The position numbers and the translations under genes are program-made. Below, one piece after another: positions 1-5,201 of a stretch of 6,065 nt of DNA. Position 1 is the first letter of the stretch; each line of letters begins with the position of its first letter. This stretch comes from an uncultured Burkholderiales bacterium. GTDB taxonomy: Bacteria; Pseudomonadota; Gammaproteobacteria; Burkholderiales; Burkholderiaceae_C. The DNA lies in assembly GCA_903926695.1 (NCBI GenBank), contig CAIYKK010000677.1:1-6065 (forward strand), given 5' to 3'. The notes under the pieces were generated by a model, which did no database searches, was not told where the DNA came from, and saw only the letters and a program-made list of their open reading frames with translations.

Positions 1-2
1 CC

Positions 3-204
3 ATGATGACTAATGAACAGCTCAAAGCCCGCGATACCGGGCGCGATATTGGCACCAAACTGCTGCAATCGGTGCGTGAGATGACGGCGGGCCGATGGGC
101 ACGCAAGACGACTTTCGAGCCTCTGTCCGATGGACAGCATTCGCCGCACCGTGATGCGCGCCGATAGCTCGCTGGAAAAGCAAGAAGTGCTGGCTTCCCA
201 GTAA
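3..204 (+). pseudogene. Small frameshifted gene, possible HTH-antitoxin-like remnant
   Basis: Reading from ATG 3 (or ATG 6) gives a peptide beginning MMTNEQLKARDTGRDIG and then LLQSVREMTAGRWARKTTFEPLSDG. This frame stops at TAG 165-167. In the next frame the text continues naturally as SIRRTVMRADSSLEKQEVLASQ and ends at TAA 202-204. Dropping one base near 134 (GATGGACAGC read as GATGGCAGC) joins the two halves into one protein of about 66 residues, so this looks like a one-base insertion or a sequencing error. From memory, the RD-IG-x-LL-x-VREM-x-AG pattern resembles the N-terminus of short helix-turn-helix antitoxin/regulator proteins of proteobacteria. No HTH is visible here, so that assignment is weak. 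The gene converges on fdx with 4 bp between the stop codons. The ribosome-binding site, if any, lies outside the window. Confidence 0.5.
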
Positions 205-208
205 ACCC

Positions 209-544
209 TCAATGCTCCCGCGCATGATTCCGCGTATGGCGCGGAAATTCAATCGTCAGATCGGTGTCTTTCACCTTGACGCAGCAGGCCAGGCGCGACT
301 GGGCATCCAGACCCCAGGCGTTGTCTAACTGGTCGTTTTCCTCGTCGTCGGGTTCGGCCAGCGACGCGCCGCCTTGGCGCACATAGACGTGGCAGGTGGC
401 GCAGGCGGCCACCATTTCGCAGGCGTGTTCGATGGCCACGCCTGCATTGAGCAGGCTCTGGCACAGCGACGCGCCGCGTTTGACTTCCAGATCGCGCCCC
501 TCGGGGCACAGGTCGGGGTGGGGCAGCAGGTGAATGGTGGTCAT
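209..544 (-). CDS. fdx: Isc-type [2Fe-2S] ferredoxin
   Basis: This 111-residue adrenodoxin-type [2Fe-2S] ferredoxin donates electrons during Fe-S cluster assembly on IscU in the cytoplasm. The four cluster ligands are visible as C42, C48, C51 and C87, the same positions as in E. coli Fdx. The [12 protein letters not shown] segment before the last ligand and the C-terminal NHAREH are signatures of the Isc ferredoxin, distinct from plant-type or FdxN-type nif ferredoxins. C88 follows C87 directly, and C13 and C28 are also non-ligand cysteines. The ATG at 544-542 overlaps the hscA stop codon (ATGA, 4 bp), which implies translational coupling. It is the last gene of the operon: no iscX follows, and the next gene is convergent. 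I see no clear terminator hairpin with a T-run after its stop. Confidence 0.97.
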   Translation of the reverse strand: MTTIHLLPHPDLCPEGRDLEVKRGASLCQSLLNAGVAIEHACEMVAACATCHVYVRQGGASLAEPDDEENDQLDNAWGLDAQSRLACCVKVKDTDLTIEFPRHTRNHAREH

Positions 545-2418
545 GCGAGTGTGTCCATCGTGCGCCCGGCCAGCGCTTTCAAAATCGAGGCGTTCATGCG
601 CCGGGCGGCAAATTCGTCGGTGGCCGCGCCAAGCTGGGTCGTGCGGGCGCGCAGCTCCTGCACCGGCGCGTCGGTTTCCAGCATGTCGCCGACCATAAAC
701 ATCGCGTGGTGGATGGTTTTGATCTCGGCGGGCGAAAGCAGCGAGGCGTCTTCGGCCAAGGCCGTTTCGGTGGCATCTAACATGCGGCGCGCATCGACTT
801 GCGCCTCGCGCAGGGCGCGCAGCAGCATGTCTTCCTGCGATGCGCCGATGGCGTCCTGCAGCATGGCAGAAATTTCGGTGTCGCCCAGCCCGTAAGACGG
901 TTTCACTTCGATGTGCGCTTCCACGCCGCTGACCTGTTCGCGGGCCGTGACGGACAGCAGGCCGTCCGCGTCAATCTGAAAACTCACGCGGATGTGAACC
1001 GCTCCGGCCATCGCGGGCGGAATGCCGCGCAGCTCAAAACGCGCCAGCGAGCGGCAATGCGCCACGGTTTCGCGCTCGCCCTGCAGCACATGCAGCGACA
1101 TGGCGGTCTGGCCGTCTTTGAAGGTGGTGAATTCCTGCGCTCGGGCAATCGGCAGCGTCGAATTGCGCGGAATGATTTTTTCGACCAGCCCGCCCATCGT
1201 TTCGATGCCGAGCGAGAGCGGGCACACGTCGAGCAGCAGCCATTCGCTGCCGCTGGCGCCGTTACCGGCCAGCACATTGGCCTGCAGCGCCGCACCGATG
1301 GCGACAACCTGATCGGGGTCAATATCGACCAGCGGGTCGCGGCCAAAAAACTCGCGCACGGCGTCGCGCGCCAGCGGCATGCGGGTCGAGCCGCCGACCA
1401 GCACGACGCCGGTGATGTCGTTTATGCCGAGCTTGGCGTCGCGCATGGCGCGTTTGGTGGCGCTCATGGTTTTGGCGATCAGCGGCGCGCCGAGTTCGGC
1501 GAACTGGGCGCGGCTCAAGCTGCTTTCAATCACGCCGCCTTCGGCGCGGGTCAGCGAGAGCGGCGCGGTGTCGTTGTCGGACAGGGTTTCCTTCGCCTTG
1601 CGAGCGGCGGCGAGCAGGCTGCGCTGCTGTGTCGGTGCCAGCGCGGCCAGCGTGGCAATGCCGTGCTGGGTGCAAAACCAGTCGGCAATCGCGTGGTCAA
1701 AATCGTCGCCGCCCAGGGCGGAGTCGCCGCCGGTGGACAGCACTTCAAACACGCCTTTGGTCAGGCTGAGGATGGAAATGTCAAATGTGCCGCCGCCCAA
1801 ATCGTAAATGGCAAACGTGCCTTCAGCCGCCTTGTCCAGGCCGTAGGCGATGGCGGCGGCGGTCGGTTCGTTCAGCAGGCGCAGGACGGTTAAACCGGCC
1901 AGCCGGGCCGCGTCTTTGGTGGCCTGGCGCTGCGCGTCGTCAAAATAAGCGGGCACGGTGATGACAACGCCCGCCAGCGGCCCGCCCAGCGTGGCTTCAG
2001 CGCGCTCGCGCAGGGCGGTGAGGATTTCCGCCGACACCTGCACCGGCGAGCGTTCGCCCGCGACGGTGGAAATGCCGACCATGCCGGGCGCGTCGGTGAA
2101 TTTGTACGGCAGATTGGCCGCTTCTTTCAAATCCGACAGGCTGCGGCCCATAAAACGTTTGACCGAGGCGATGGTGTTTTGCGGGTCGCTGGCCTGGTTC
2201 TCCTGCGCCTCAAAGCCCAGCTCGATGCCGCCGCCCGGTAAATAGCGCACGACGGAGGGCAGCAGCAGCGCGCCGTTTTCGTCCGGGAGGGCACGGGCGA
2301 CGGCGCTTTGCACGGTGGCGATCAGCGAATTGGTGGTTCCCAAATCAATGCCAGCGGCCAGACGGTGCTGGTGCGGTGCGGCGCTTTGACCGGGTTCGGC
2401 GATTTGCATCAGTGCCAT
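541..2418 (-). CDS. hscA: Fe-S assembly chaperone HscA (Hsp70 family)
   Basis: HscA is a specialised Hsp70 ATPase that binds the LPPVK motif of IscU and helps release its cluster to acceptor proteins. The product is 625 residues (E. coli HscA is 616). The N-terminal [17 protein letters not shown] stretch is HscA-specific. Hsp70 motifs run in order: phosphate loop [10 protein letters not shown] (23-32), [11 protein letters not shown] (155-165), [14 protein letters not shown] (181-194), DLGGGTFD (206-213), the adenosine-site [11 protein letters not shown] (338-348), then the linker and start of the substrate domain [14 protein letters not shown] (397-410). The C-terminal lid contains FAARRM, as in HscA. 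No frameshift is seen. AAAGG at 2425-2429 lies 6 nt before the ATG. The usual J-protein partner gene hscB, normally just upstream, is absent; iscA occupies that place. A generic DnaK is ruled out by the N-terminus and context. Confidence 0.98.
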   Translation of the reverse strand: MALMQIAEPGQSAAPHQHRLAAGIDLGTTNSLIATVQSAVARALPDENGALLLPSVVRYLPGGGIELGFEAQENQASDPQNTIASVKRFMGRSLSDLKEAANLPYKFTDAPGMVGISTVAGERSPVQVSAEILTALRERAEATLGGPLAGVVITVPAYFDDAQRQATKDAARLAGLTVLRLLNEPTAAAIAYGLDKAAEGTFAIYDLGGGTFDISILSLTKGVFEVLSTGGDSALGGDDFDHAIADWFCTQHGIATLAALAPTQQRSLLAAARKAKETLSDNDTAPLSLTRAEGGVIESSLSRAQFAELGAPLIAKTMSATKRAMRDAKLGINDITGVVLVGGSTRMPLARDAVREFFGRDPLVDIDPDQVVAIGAALQANVLAGNGASGSEWLLLDVCPLSLGIETMGGLVEKIIPRNSTLPIARAQEFTTFKDGQTAMSLHVLQGERETVAHCRSLARFELRGIPPAMAGAVHIRVSFQIDADGLLSVTAREQVSGVEAHIEVKPSYGLGDTEISAMLQDAIGASQEDMLLRALREAQVDARRMLDATETALAEDASLLSPAEIKTIHHAMFMVGDMLETDAPVQELRARTTQLGAATDEFAARRMNASILKALAGRTMDTLA

Positions 2419-2439
2419 GAGTGACCTTTGGCGGTGCGT

Positions 2440-2763
2440 TCAGACCGCGAAGCTCTCGCCGCAGCCGCAATTGGCCTTGGCGTTGGGGTTGTTGAACTTG
2501 AAGCCTTCGTTCAGGCCTTCACGCACGAAATCCAGCTCGGTGCCCGAAAGCATGCCCAAACTGCGTGCATCGACGATCACTTTGGTGCCGTGGCTGTCAA
2601 AACACTGGTCGTCTTCGTTGAGCTTGTCCACAAATTCCAGCGTGTAGGCAAAGCCCGAGCAGCCGCTGGTTTTGACCGCCAGGCGCAGGCCGATGCCGCC
2701 GCCGCGCTTGGCCAGAGATTTTTCAACATGGCGGGCCGCCGCCGGGGTCAGGGAAACACTCAT
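2440..2763 (-). CDS. iscA: A-type Fe-S carrier IscA
   Basis: IscA is a small HesB/IscA-family protein that binds iron or an Fe-S cluster and passes it to apoproteins. The product has 107 residues, exactly the length of E. coli IscA. The three conserved cysteines are present: C35 in TSGCSGFAY, and C99 and C101 in the C-terminal CGCGESF. The block [22 protein letters not shown] is typical of IscA and differs from the ErpA-type gene just upstream. A GAGG site (2771-2774) lies 7 nt before ATG 2763, and 12 nt separate it from the erpA-type stop. hscA follows after 21 nt, where a canonical isc operon would have hscB. A nif-specific IscA (NifIscA/HesB) role is possible from the operon context, but by sequence it is an ordinary IscA. 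Confidence 0.96.
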   Translation of the reverse strand: MSVSLTPAAARHVEKSLAKRGGGIGLRLAVKTSGCSGFAYTLEFVDKLNEDDQCFDSHGTKVIVDARSLGMLSGTELDFVREGLNEGFKFNNPNAKANCGCGESFAV

Positions 2764-2775
2764 GGCGTGACCTCT

Positions 2776-3153
2776 TTAGACGGAAAACGAGCTGCCGCAG
2801 CCGCAGGTGGACTGCGCGTTGGGGTTGTGAATCACAAAGCGCGAGCCTTCGAGGCCGTCTTCAAAATCCACGCGGGCACCGAGCACGTATTGCAGGCTCA
2901 TCGCATCAACCACCAGCGAGACGCCTTCGGTGACGATTTGCGTGTCGTCCTCGGCCATCTGGTCGTCAAACGCAAACCCGTAGGAAAAACCCGAGCAGCC
3001 GCCGCCGGTGACGTACAGGCGCAGTTTCAAATTGGGGTTGCCTTCCTCCACGATCAGGTCGGCGACTTTGGCGGCGGCCTGCGGGGTGAATTCGAGCTGG
3101 CTGGGCATCACGCCCGGCACGGGAGAACTGACGGGGGTCGAAGCGGTTTGCAT
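2776..3153 (-). CDS. erpA: ErpA-type A-type Fe-S carrier
   Basis: This 125-residue protein is a second A-type carrier of the HesB/IscA fold. It matches ErpA rather than IscA in [20 protein letters not shown], in [10 protein letters not shown], in [12 protein letters not shown] and in the ending [11 protein letters not shown]. Cluster-binding cysteines are C53, C117 and C119. In E. coli, ErpA inserts clusters into targets including the isoprenoid-pathway enzymes IspG/IspH, and its gene stands apart from the isc operon. Here it sits between iscU and iscA. The N-terminus carries about 15 extra residues rich in Ser, Pro and Thr before the conserved [11 protein letters not shown]. The start is supported by AAGGAA (3161-3166) 7 nt before ATG 3153. 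It may be a nif-dedicated paralogue, with the housekeeping erpA elsewhere; that is inference. Only 39 nt separate it from iscU. Confidence 0.93.
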   Translation of the reverse strand: MQTASTPVSSPVPGVMPSQLEFTPQAAAKVADLIVEEGNPNLKLRLYVTGGGCSGFSYGFAFDDQMAEDDTQIVTEGVSLVVDAMSLQYVLGARVDFEDGLEGSRFVIHNPNAQSTCGCGSSFSV

Positions 3154-3192
3154 GTTGAAATTCCTTCCTAGGGTGCGGGTGGCGGGGAAAAC

Positions 3193-3627
3193 TCAGCGGG
3201 CGACGGAAGCGCAGATGGGCTGCTCGGTCACGACAGTGCCCGCGCCAGTGGGATGGCGGGAGCGGAAATCGGCCACGGCTGCCTTGATGGCGTCTTCAGC
3301 CAGGATGGAGCAGTGAATCTTGACCGGCGGCAGGGCGAGTTCTTCGGCAATGTCGGCGTTTTTAATCGCCAGCGCTTCGTCGAGCGTGCGTCCGCGCACC
3401 CATTCCGTCACCAGCGAGCTGGACGCAATGGCCGAGCCGCAGCCGTAGGTTTTGAATTTGGCGTCCTCGATCACGCCCTGGGCGTTGACGCGGATTTGCA
3501 GCCGCATCACGTCGCCGCAGGCGGGCGCGCCCACCATGCCGGTGCCGACGTTGTCGTCACCCGCTTCAAAAGCGCCGACGTTGCGCGGGTTCTCGTAGTG
3601 GTCAACCACCTTGTCGCTGTATGCCAT
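3193..3627 (-). CDS. iscU: Fe-S cluster scaffold IscU
   Basis: IscU is the scaffold on which IscS-derived sulfur and iron form a [2Fe-2S] cluster. The product has 144 residues. The MAYSDKVVDHYENPRNVG start, cluster ligands C37, C63, H105 and C106 and the conserved D39 are all in the E. coli positions. The HscA recognition motif LPPVK is intact at 99-103, which agrees with hscA in the same operon. It has only the N-terminal scaffold domain of NifU and lacks the ferredoxin and C-terminal Nfu domains, so it is IscU-type and not full-length NifU. The odd part is a C-terminal tail of about 16 residues beyond the E. coli protein (129-144), containing C139. GGAG (3635-3638) lies 7 nt before ATG 3627. 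iscS ends 51 nt upstream. Confidence 0.98.
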   Translation of the reverse strand: MAYSDKVVDHYENPRNVGAFEAGDDNVGTGMVGAPACGDVMRLQIRVNAQGVIEDAKFKTYGCGSAIASSSLVTEWVRGRTLDEALAIKNADIAEELALPPVKIHCSILAEDAIKAAVADFRSRHPTGAGTVVTEQPICASVAR

Positions 3628-3678
3628 AAAAATTCTCCGTAACGGGGTGAATGGAGGAACGGGTTTTTAGTCCGGGCG

Positions 3679-4923
3679 TTAGTGGGCGGACCACTGGATG
3701 GTGCTCAGATCGACACCGGCCTGCACCATGTCCCACAGCGGGCTCATGGCGCGCAGCTTGGTCACCACCTGCGTGACCTGCGCAATCGTGAAATCAATAT
3801 CTTCCACGGTGGTGAAACGGCCAAGGGAAAAACGCACCGAGCTGTGCGCCAGCTCGTCACTGCGGCCCATGGCGCGCAGCACGTAGCTCGGTTCGAGCGA
3901 CGCCGAGGTGCAGGCCGAGCCAGAAGACACGGCCACGCCCTTGATGCCCATGAGCAGCGACTCGCCTTCAACGTAGTTAAAACTGCAGTTGAGGTACTGC
4001 ACGGCGCGGTTTTCTTCATCGCCATTTAAAACAACGGCGTCGAGCTTTTTAAAACCGGCCCAGAGGCGTTCGCGCAGCGCTTGAATACGGGCGTTGTCGG
4101 CGGCCATGTTTTCGCGGGCCAGCCAGAAGGCTTCGCCCATGCCGACGATCTGGTGTGTGGGCAGCGTGCCCGAGCGCATGCCGCGCTCGTGGCCGCCGCC
4201 GTGCATTTGCGCGTCGATGCGAATGCGCGGTTTGCGGCGCACATAAAGAGCGCCGACACCCTTGGGGCCGTAAATTTTGTGGCCGGACAGCGACATCAAA
4301 TCAATCGGCAGTTTTTCCAGATCAATGACGACTTTGCCCGCCGCCTGCGCGGCATCGACGTGCAGGATCACGCCCTTGGCGCGGCAAATGGCACCGATGG
4401 CGGTAATGTCCTGAATCACGCCGGTTTCATTGTTGACAAACATCACCGAGGCCAGCACGGTGTCGGGCCGCAGTGCCGCTTCAAACACCGCCAAGTCGAG
4501 CAGGCCGCTGGACAGAACCGGCAGCACGGTGACTTCGTAGCCCTCGCGCTCCAGCTCGCGCATGCTGTCGAGCACGGCCTTGTGTTCGGTGGCGACGGTG
4601 ACGAGGTGTTTGCCTTTGCTCTTGTAGAAGTGCGCCGCGCCTTTGATGGCCAGGTTGTTCGACTCCGTCGCGCCCGAAGTCCAGACGATTTCACGCGGGT
4701 CGGCGTTGATCAGGGCGCAAACCTGTTCGCGGGCCAGCTCCACCGCTTCGTCGGCGGCCCAGCCGTAGGCGTGGGAGCGGCTGGCGGGGTTGCCGTAAAT
4801 TTCCGTCAGGTAAGGCAGCATTTTGCTGGCGGCGCGCCGGTCCACCGGGGTGGTCGCCGCGTAGTCGAGGTACACGGGCTGGGCGGCGCGGCCGGTGGCT
4901 TTGTCGCGACTGAGGTCCGTCAT
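3679..4923 (-). CDS. iscS: Cysteine desulfurase IscS (nif-linked)
   Basis: This PLP enzyme converts L-cysteine to L-alanine and holds the sulfur as a persulfide for transfer to IscU. From ATG 4923 it has 414 residues (E. coli IscS 404). Visible residues are H114 in TEHKAVLD, D190 and Q193 in HVDAAQ, the PLP lysine K216 in [10 protein letters not shown], and the active-site C338 in [17 protein letters not shown]. The C-terminal [18 protein letters not shown] is the IscS tail that NifS proteins generally lack. The ATG at 4923 is chosen over the in-frame GTG at 4962 because AGGAG lies 6 nt upstream of it and because the GTG falls upstream of the predicted transcription start. First gene of the operon. 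The sigma-54 promoter in front indicates control with nitrogen fixation. No iscR precedes it. Confidence 0.97.
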   Translation of the reverse strand: MTDLSRDKATGRAAQPVYLDYAATTPVDRRAASKMLPYLTEIYGNPASRSHAYGWAADEAVELAREQVCALINADPREIVWTSGATESNNLAIKGAAHFYKSKGKHLVTVATEHKAVLDSMRELEREGYEVTVLPVLSSGLLDLAVFEAALRPDTVLASVMFVNNETGVIQDITAIGAICRAKGVILHVDAAQAAGKVVIDLEKLPIDLMSLSGHKIYGPKGVGALYVRRKPRIRIDAQMHGGGHERGMRSGTLPTHQIVGMGEAFWLARENMAADNARIQALRERLWAGFKKLDAVVLNGDEENRAVQYLNCSFNYVEGESLLMGIKGVAVSSGSACTSASLEPSYVLRAMGRSDELAHSSVRFSLGRFTTVEDIDFTIAQVTQVVTKLRAMSPLWDMVQAGVDLSTIQWSAH

Positions 4924-4929
4924 GGCTGG

Positions 4930-4934
4930 CTCCT
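4930..4934 (-). promoter_or_regulatory. Ribosome-binding site of iscS
   Basis: AGGAG on the minus strand, 6 nt before ATG 4923. It decides the iscS start: the alternative in-frame GTG 39 nt upstream has no comparable site and lies before the predicted transcript start. Confidence 0.85.
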
Positions 4935-4963
4935 GGAAATGAGGGTGAGACAGGGCACTCACC

Positions 4964-4978
4964 GCAATTTCGGTGCCA
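4964..4978 (-). promoter_or_regulatory. Sigma-54 (-24/-12) promoter of the isc operon
   Basis: The minus strand reads TGGCAC-CGAAA-TTGC, an exact match to the RpoN consensus core TGGCAC-N5-TTGC, with GG and GC separated by exactly 10 nt (plus-strand CC 4976-4977 and GC 4964-4965). Transcription should begin near 4952, giving a leader of about 29 nt before iscS ATG 4923. RpoN promoters need an AAA+ enhancer-binding activator; the adjacent NifA is the obvious candidate (inference). No IscR-type control region is apparent. Confidence 0.9.
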
Positions 4979-4981
4979 TGC

Positions 4982-4999
4982 GGTTTTTTTCTTAAAACC
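4982..4999. repeat. AT-rich inverted repeat upstream of the iscS -24 element
   Basis: GGTTTT (4982-4987) and AAAACC (4994-4999) form a perfect 6 bp inverted repeat with a 6 nt spacer, a few bases upstream of the -24 element of the isc promoter. The run of seven Ts on the plus strand could help DNA bending or give a sigma-54 upstream contact. A short repeat of this kind can also arise by chance in AT-rich DNA. Confidence 0.3.
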
Positions 5000-5006
5000 C
5001 GGCTTT

Positions 5007-5063
5007 GGGCGCTTTGATTGTTGTTTTTGTGGCGGGCCGCTCATTGGGGCGCTAAAGTGTTGT
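5007..5063. repeat. Imperfect direct repeat GGGCGCT-N5/6-GTTGT
   Basis: GGGCGCT occurs at 5007-5013 and 5047-5053, each followed by GTTGT (5020-5024 and 5059-5063). The GGGCGCT units are 40 bp apart, close to four helical turns, so proteins bound to both would face the same side. No known binding protein is recognised. It lies between the two RpoN promoters, where enhancer sites would be expected. Confidence 0.35.
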
Positions 5064-5080
5064 CTGGTTTGTCGTAAACA
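5028..5080. promoter_or_regulatory. Candidate degenerate NifA upstream activator sites
   Basis: NifA sites have the form TGT-N10-ACA. No perfect copy is present. Two one-mismatch copies occur: TGT-N10-TCA at 5028-5043, about 84 bp upstream of the predicted iscS start site, and TGG-N10-ACA at 5065-5080, about 78 bp upstream of the predicted nifA start. Both distances suit enhancer action. However, about one such near-match is expected by chance in 280 bp, so this is suggestive only. Confidence 0.2.
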
Positions 5081-5112
5081 GGGCATGCGTCCAAGTCTCT
5101 GGCCCAGCCATT

Positions 5113-5131
5113 GGTGCCGTTTAAAGGCACC
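5113..5131. repeat. Perfect inverted repeat overlapping the nifA -24 element
   Basis: GGTGCC (5113-5118) and GGCACC (5126-5131) are exact reverse complements with a 7 nt spacer (GTTTAAA). The right arm is the -24 element of the nifA promoter. A protein bound here would cover the RpoN contact, so it could be an operator. It may also be partly fortuitous, because GGCACC is the natural -24 sequence. It does not have the usual NtrC-site arrangement (TGCAC-type arm first). Confidence 0.45.
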
Positions 5132-5140
5132 TTTCTTGCT
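5125..5140 (+). promoter_or_regulatory. Sigma-54 (-24/-12) promoter of nifA
   Basis: The plus strand reads AGGCAC-CTTTC-TTGCT, one mismatch (first base) to TGGCAC-N5-TTGCW, with GG at 5126-5127 and GC at 5138-5139 exactly 10 nt apart. The predicted start is near 5151, leaving a leader of about 51 nt before ATG 5202. The activator could be NifA itself (autoactivation) or another enhancer-binding protein such as NtrC; the sequence does not decide. Confidence 0.82.
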
Positions 5141-5201
5141 AGGGAAAACGCTTATACCGGCGTCAAAGCAGCAGTTCCACTATTTAAAAAGGCGGTGCCC
5201 C

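Larger units (their letters stand above)
4924..5201. other. Divergent iscS-nifA control region
   Basis: This 278 bp intergenic region separates the minus-strand operon from plus-strand nifA and has no convincing gene of its own. It holds two outward-facing sigma-54 promoters whose predicted start sites are about 200 bp apart (near 4952 and near 5151). Between and around them are an AT-rich patch at about 4982-4999, a 40 bp-spaced direct repeat (5007-5063), two one-mismatch NifA-site candidates, and a perfect inverted repeat at 5113-5131. I see no strong sigma-70 promoter, riboswitch or terminator. An IHF site, common between RpoN promoters and activator sites, is not clear: AATCAA on the minus strand at 5014-5019 lacks the second half of the consensus. 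Confidence 0.8.

Noticed and set aside
205..208. Possible bidirectional terminator between fdx and the broken gene
   Set aside because: The gap is only 4 bp, and I see no GC-rich hairpin followed by a T-run on either strand nearby.
22..252. Minus-strand open frame (76 codons) over the left edge
   Set aside because: Overlaps the fdx 3' end and the broken small gene; no start context or recognisable content.
799..1893. Long plus-strand open frame (364 codons) opposite hscA
   Set aside because: It lies wholly antisense to a complete, strongly conserved hscA. Its product is rich in Arg, Gly, Ala and His, as expected from the complement of GC-rich codons, with no recognisable domain.
2428..3171. 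Plus-strand open frame (247 codons) spanning iscA and erpA
   Set aside because: It covers two intact conserved genes on the opposite strand and has no domain of its own.
4081..4995. Long plus-strand open frame (304 codons) opposite iscS, crossing the isc promoter
   Set aside because: Antisense shadow of iscS with low-complexity Gly/Ala/Val/His content and no domain; iscS is intact on the other strand.
4691..5086. Minus-strand open frame (131 codons) running from the intergenic region into iscS
   Set aside because: Out of frame with iscS, crosses the sigma-54 promoter and start site, and its coding-like half is only a frame shadow of iscS.
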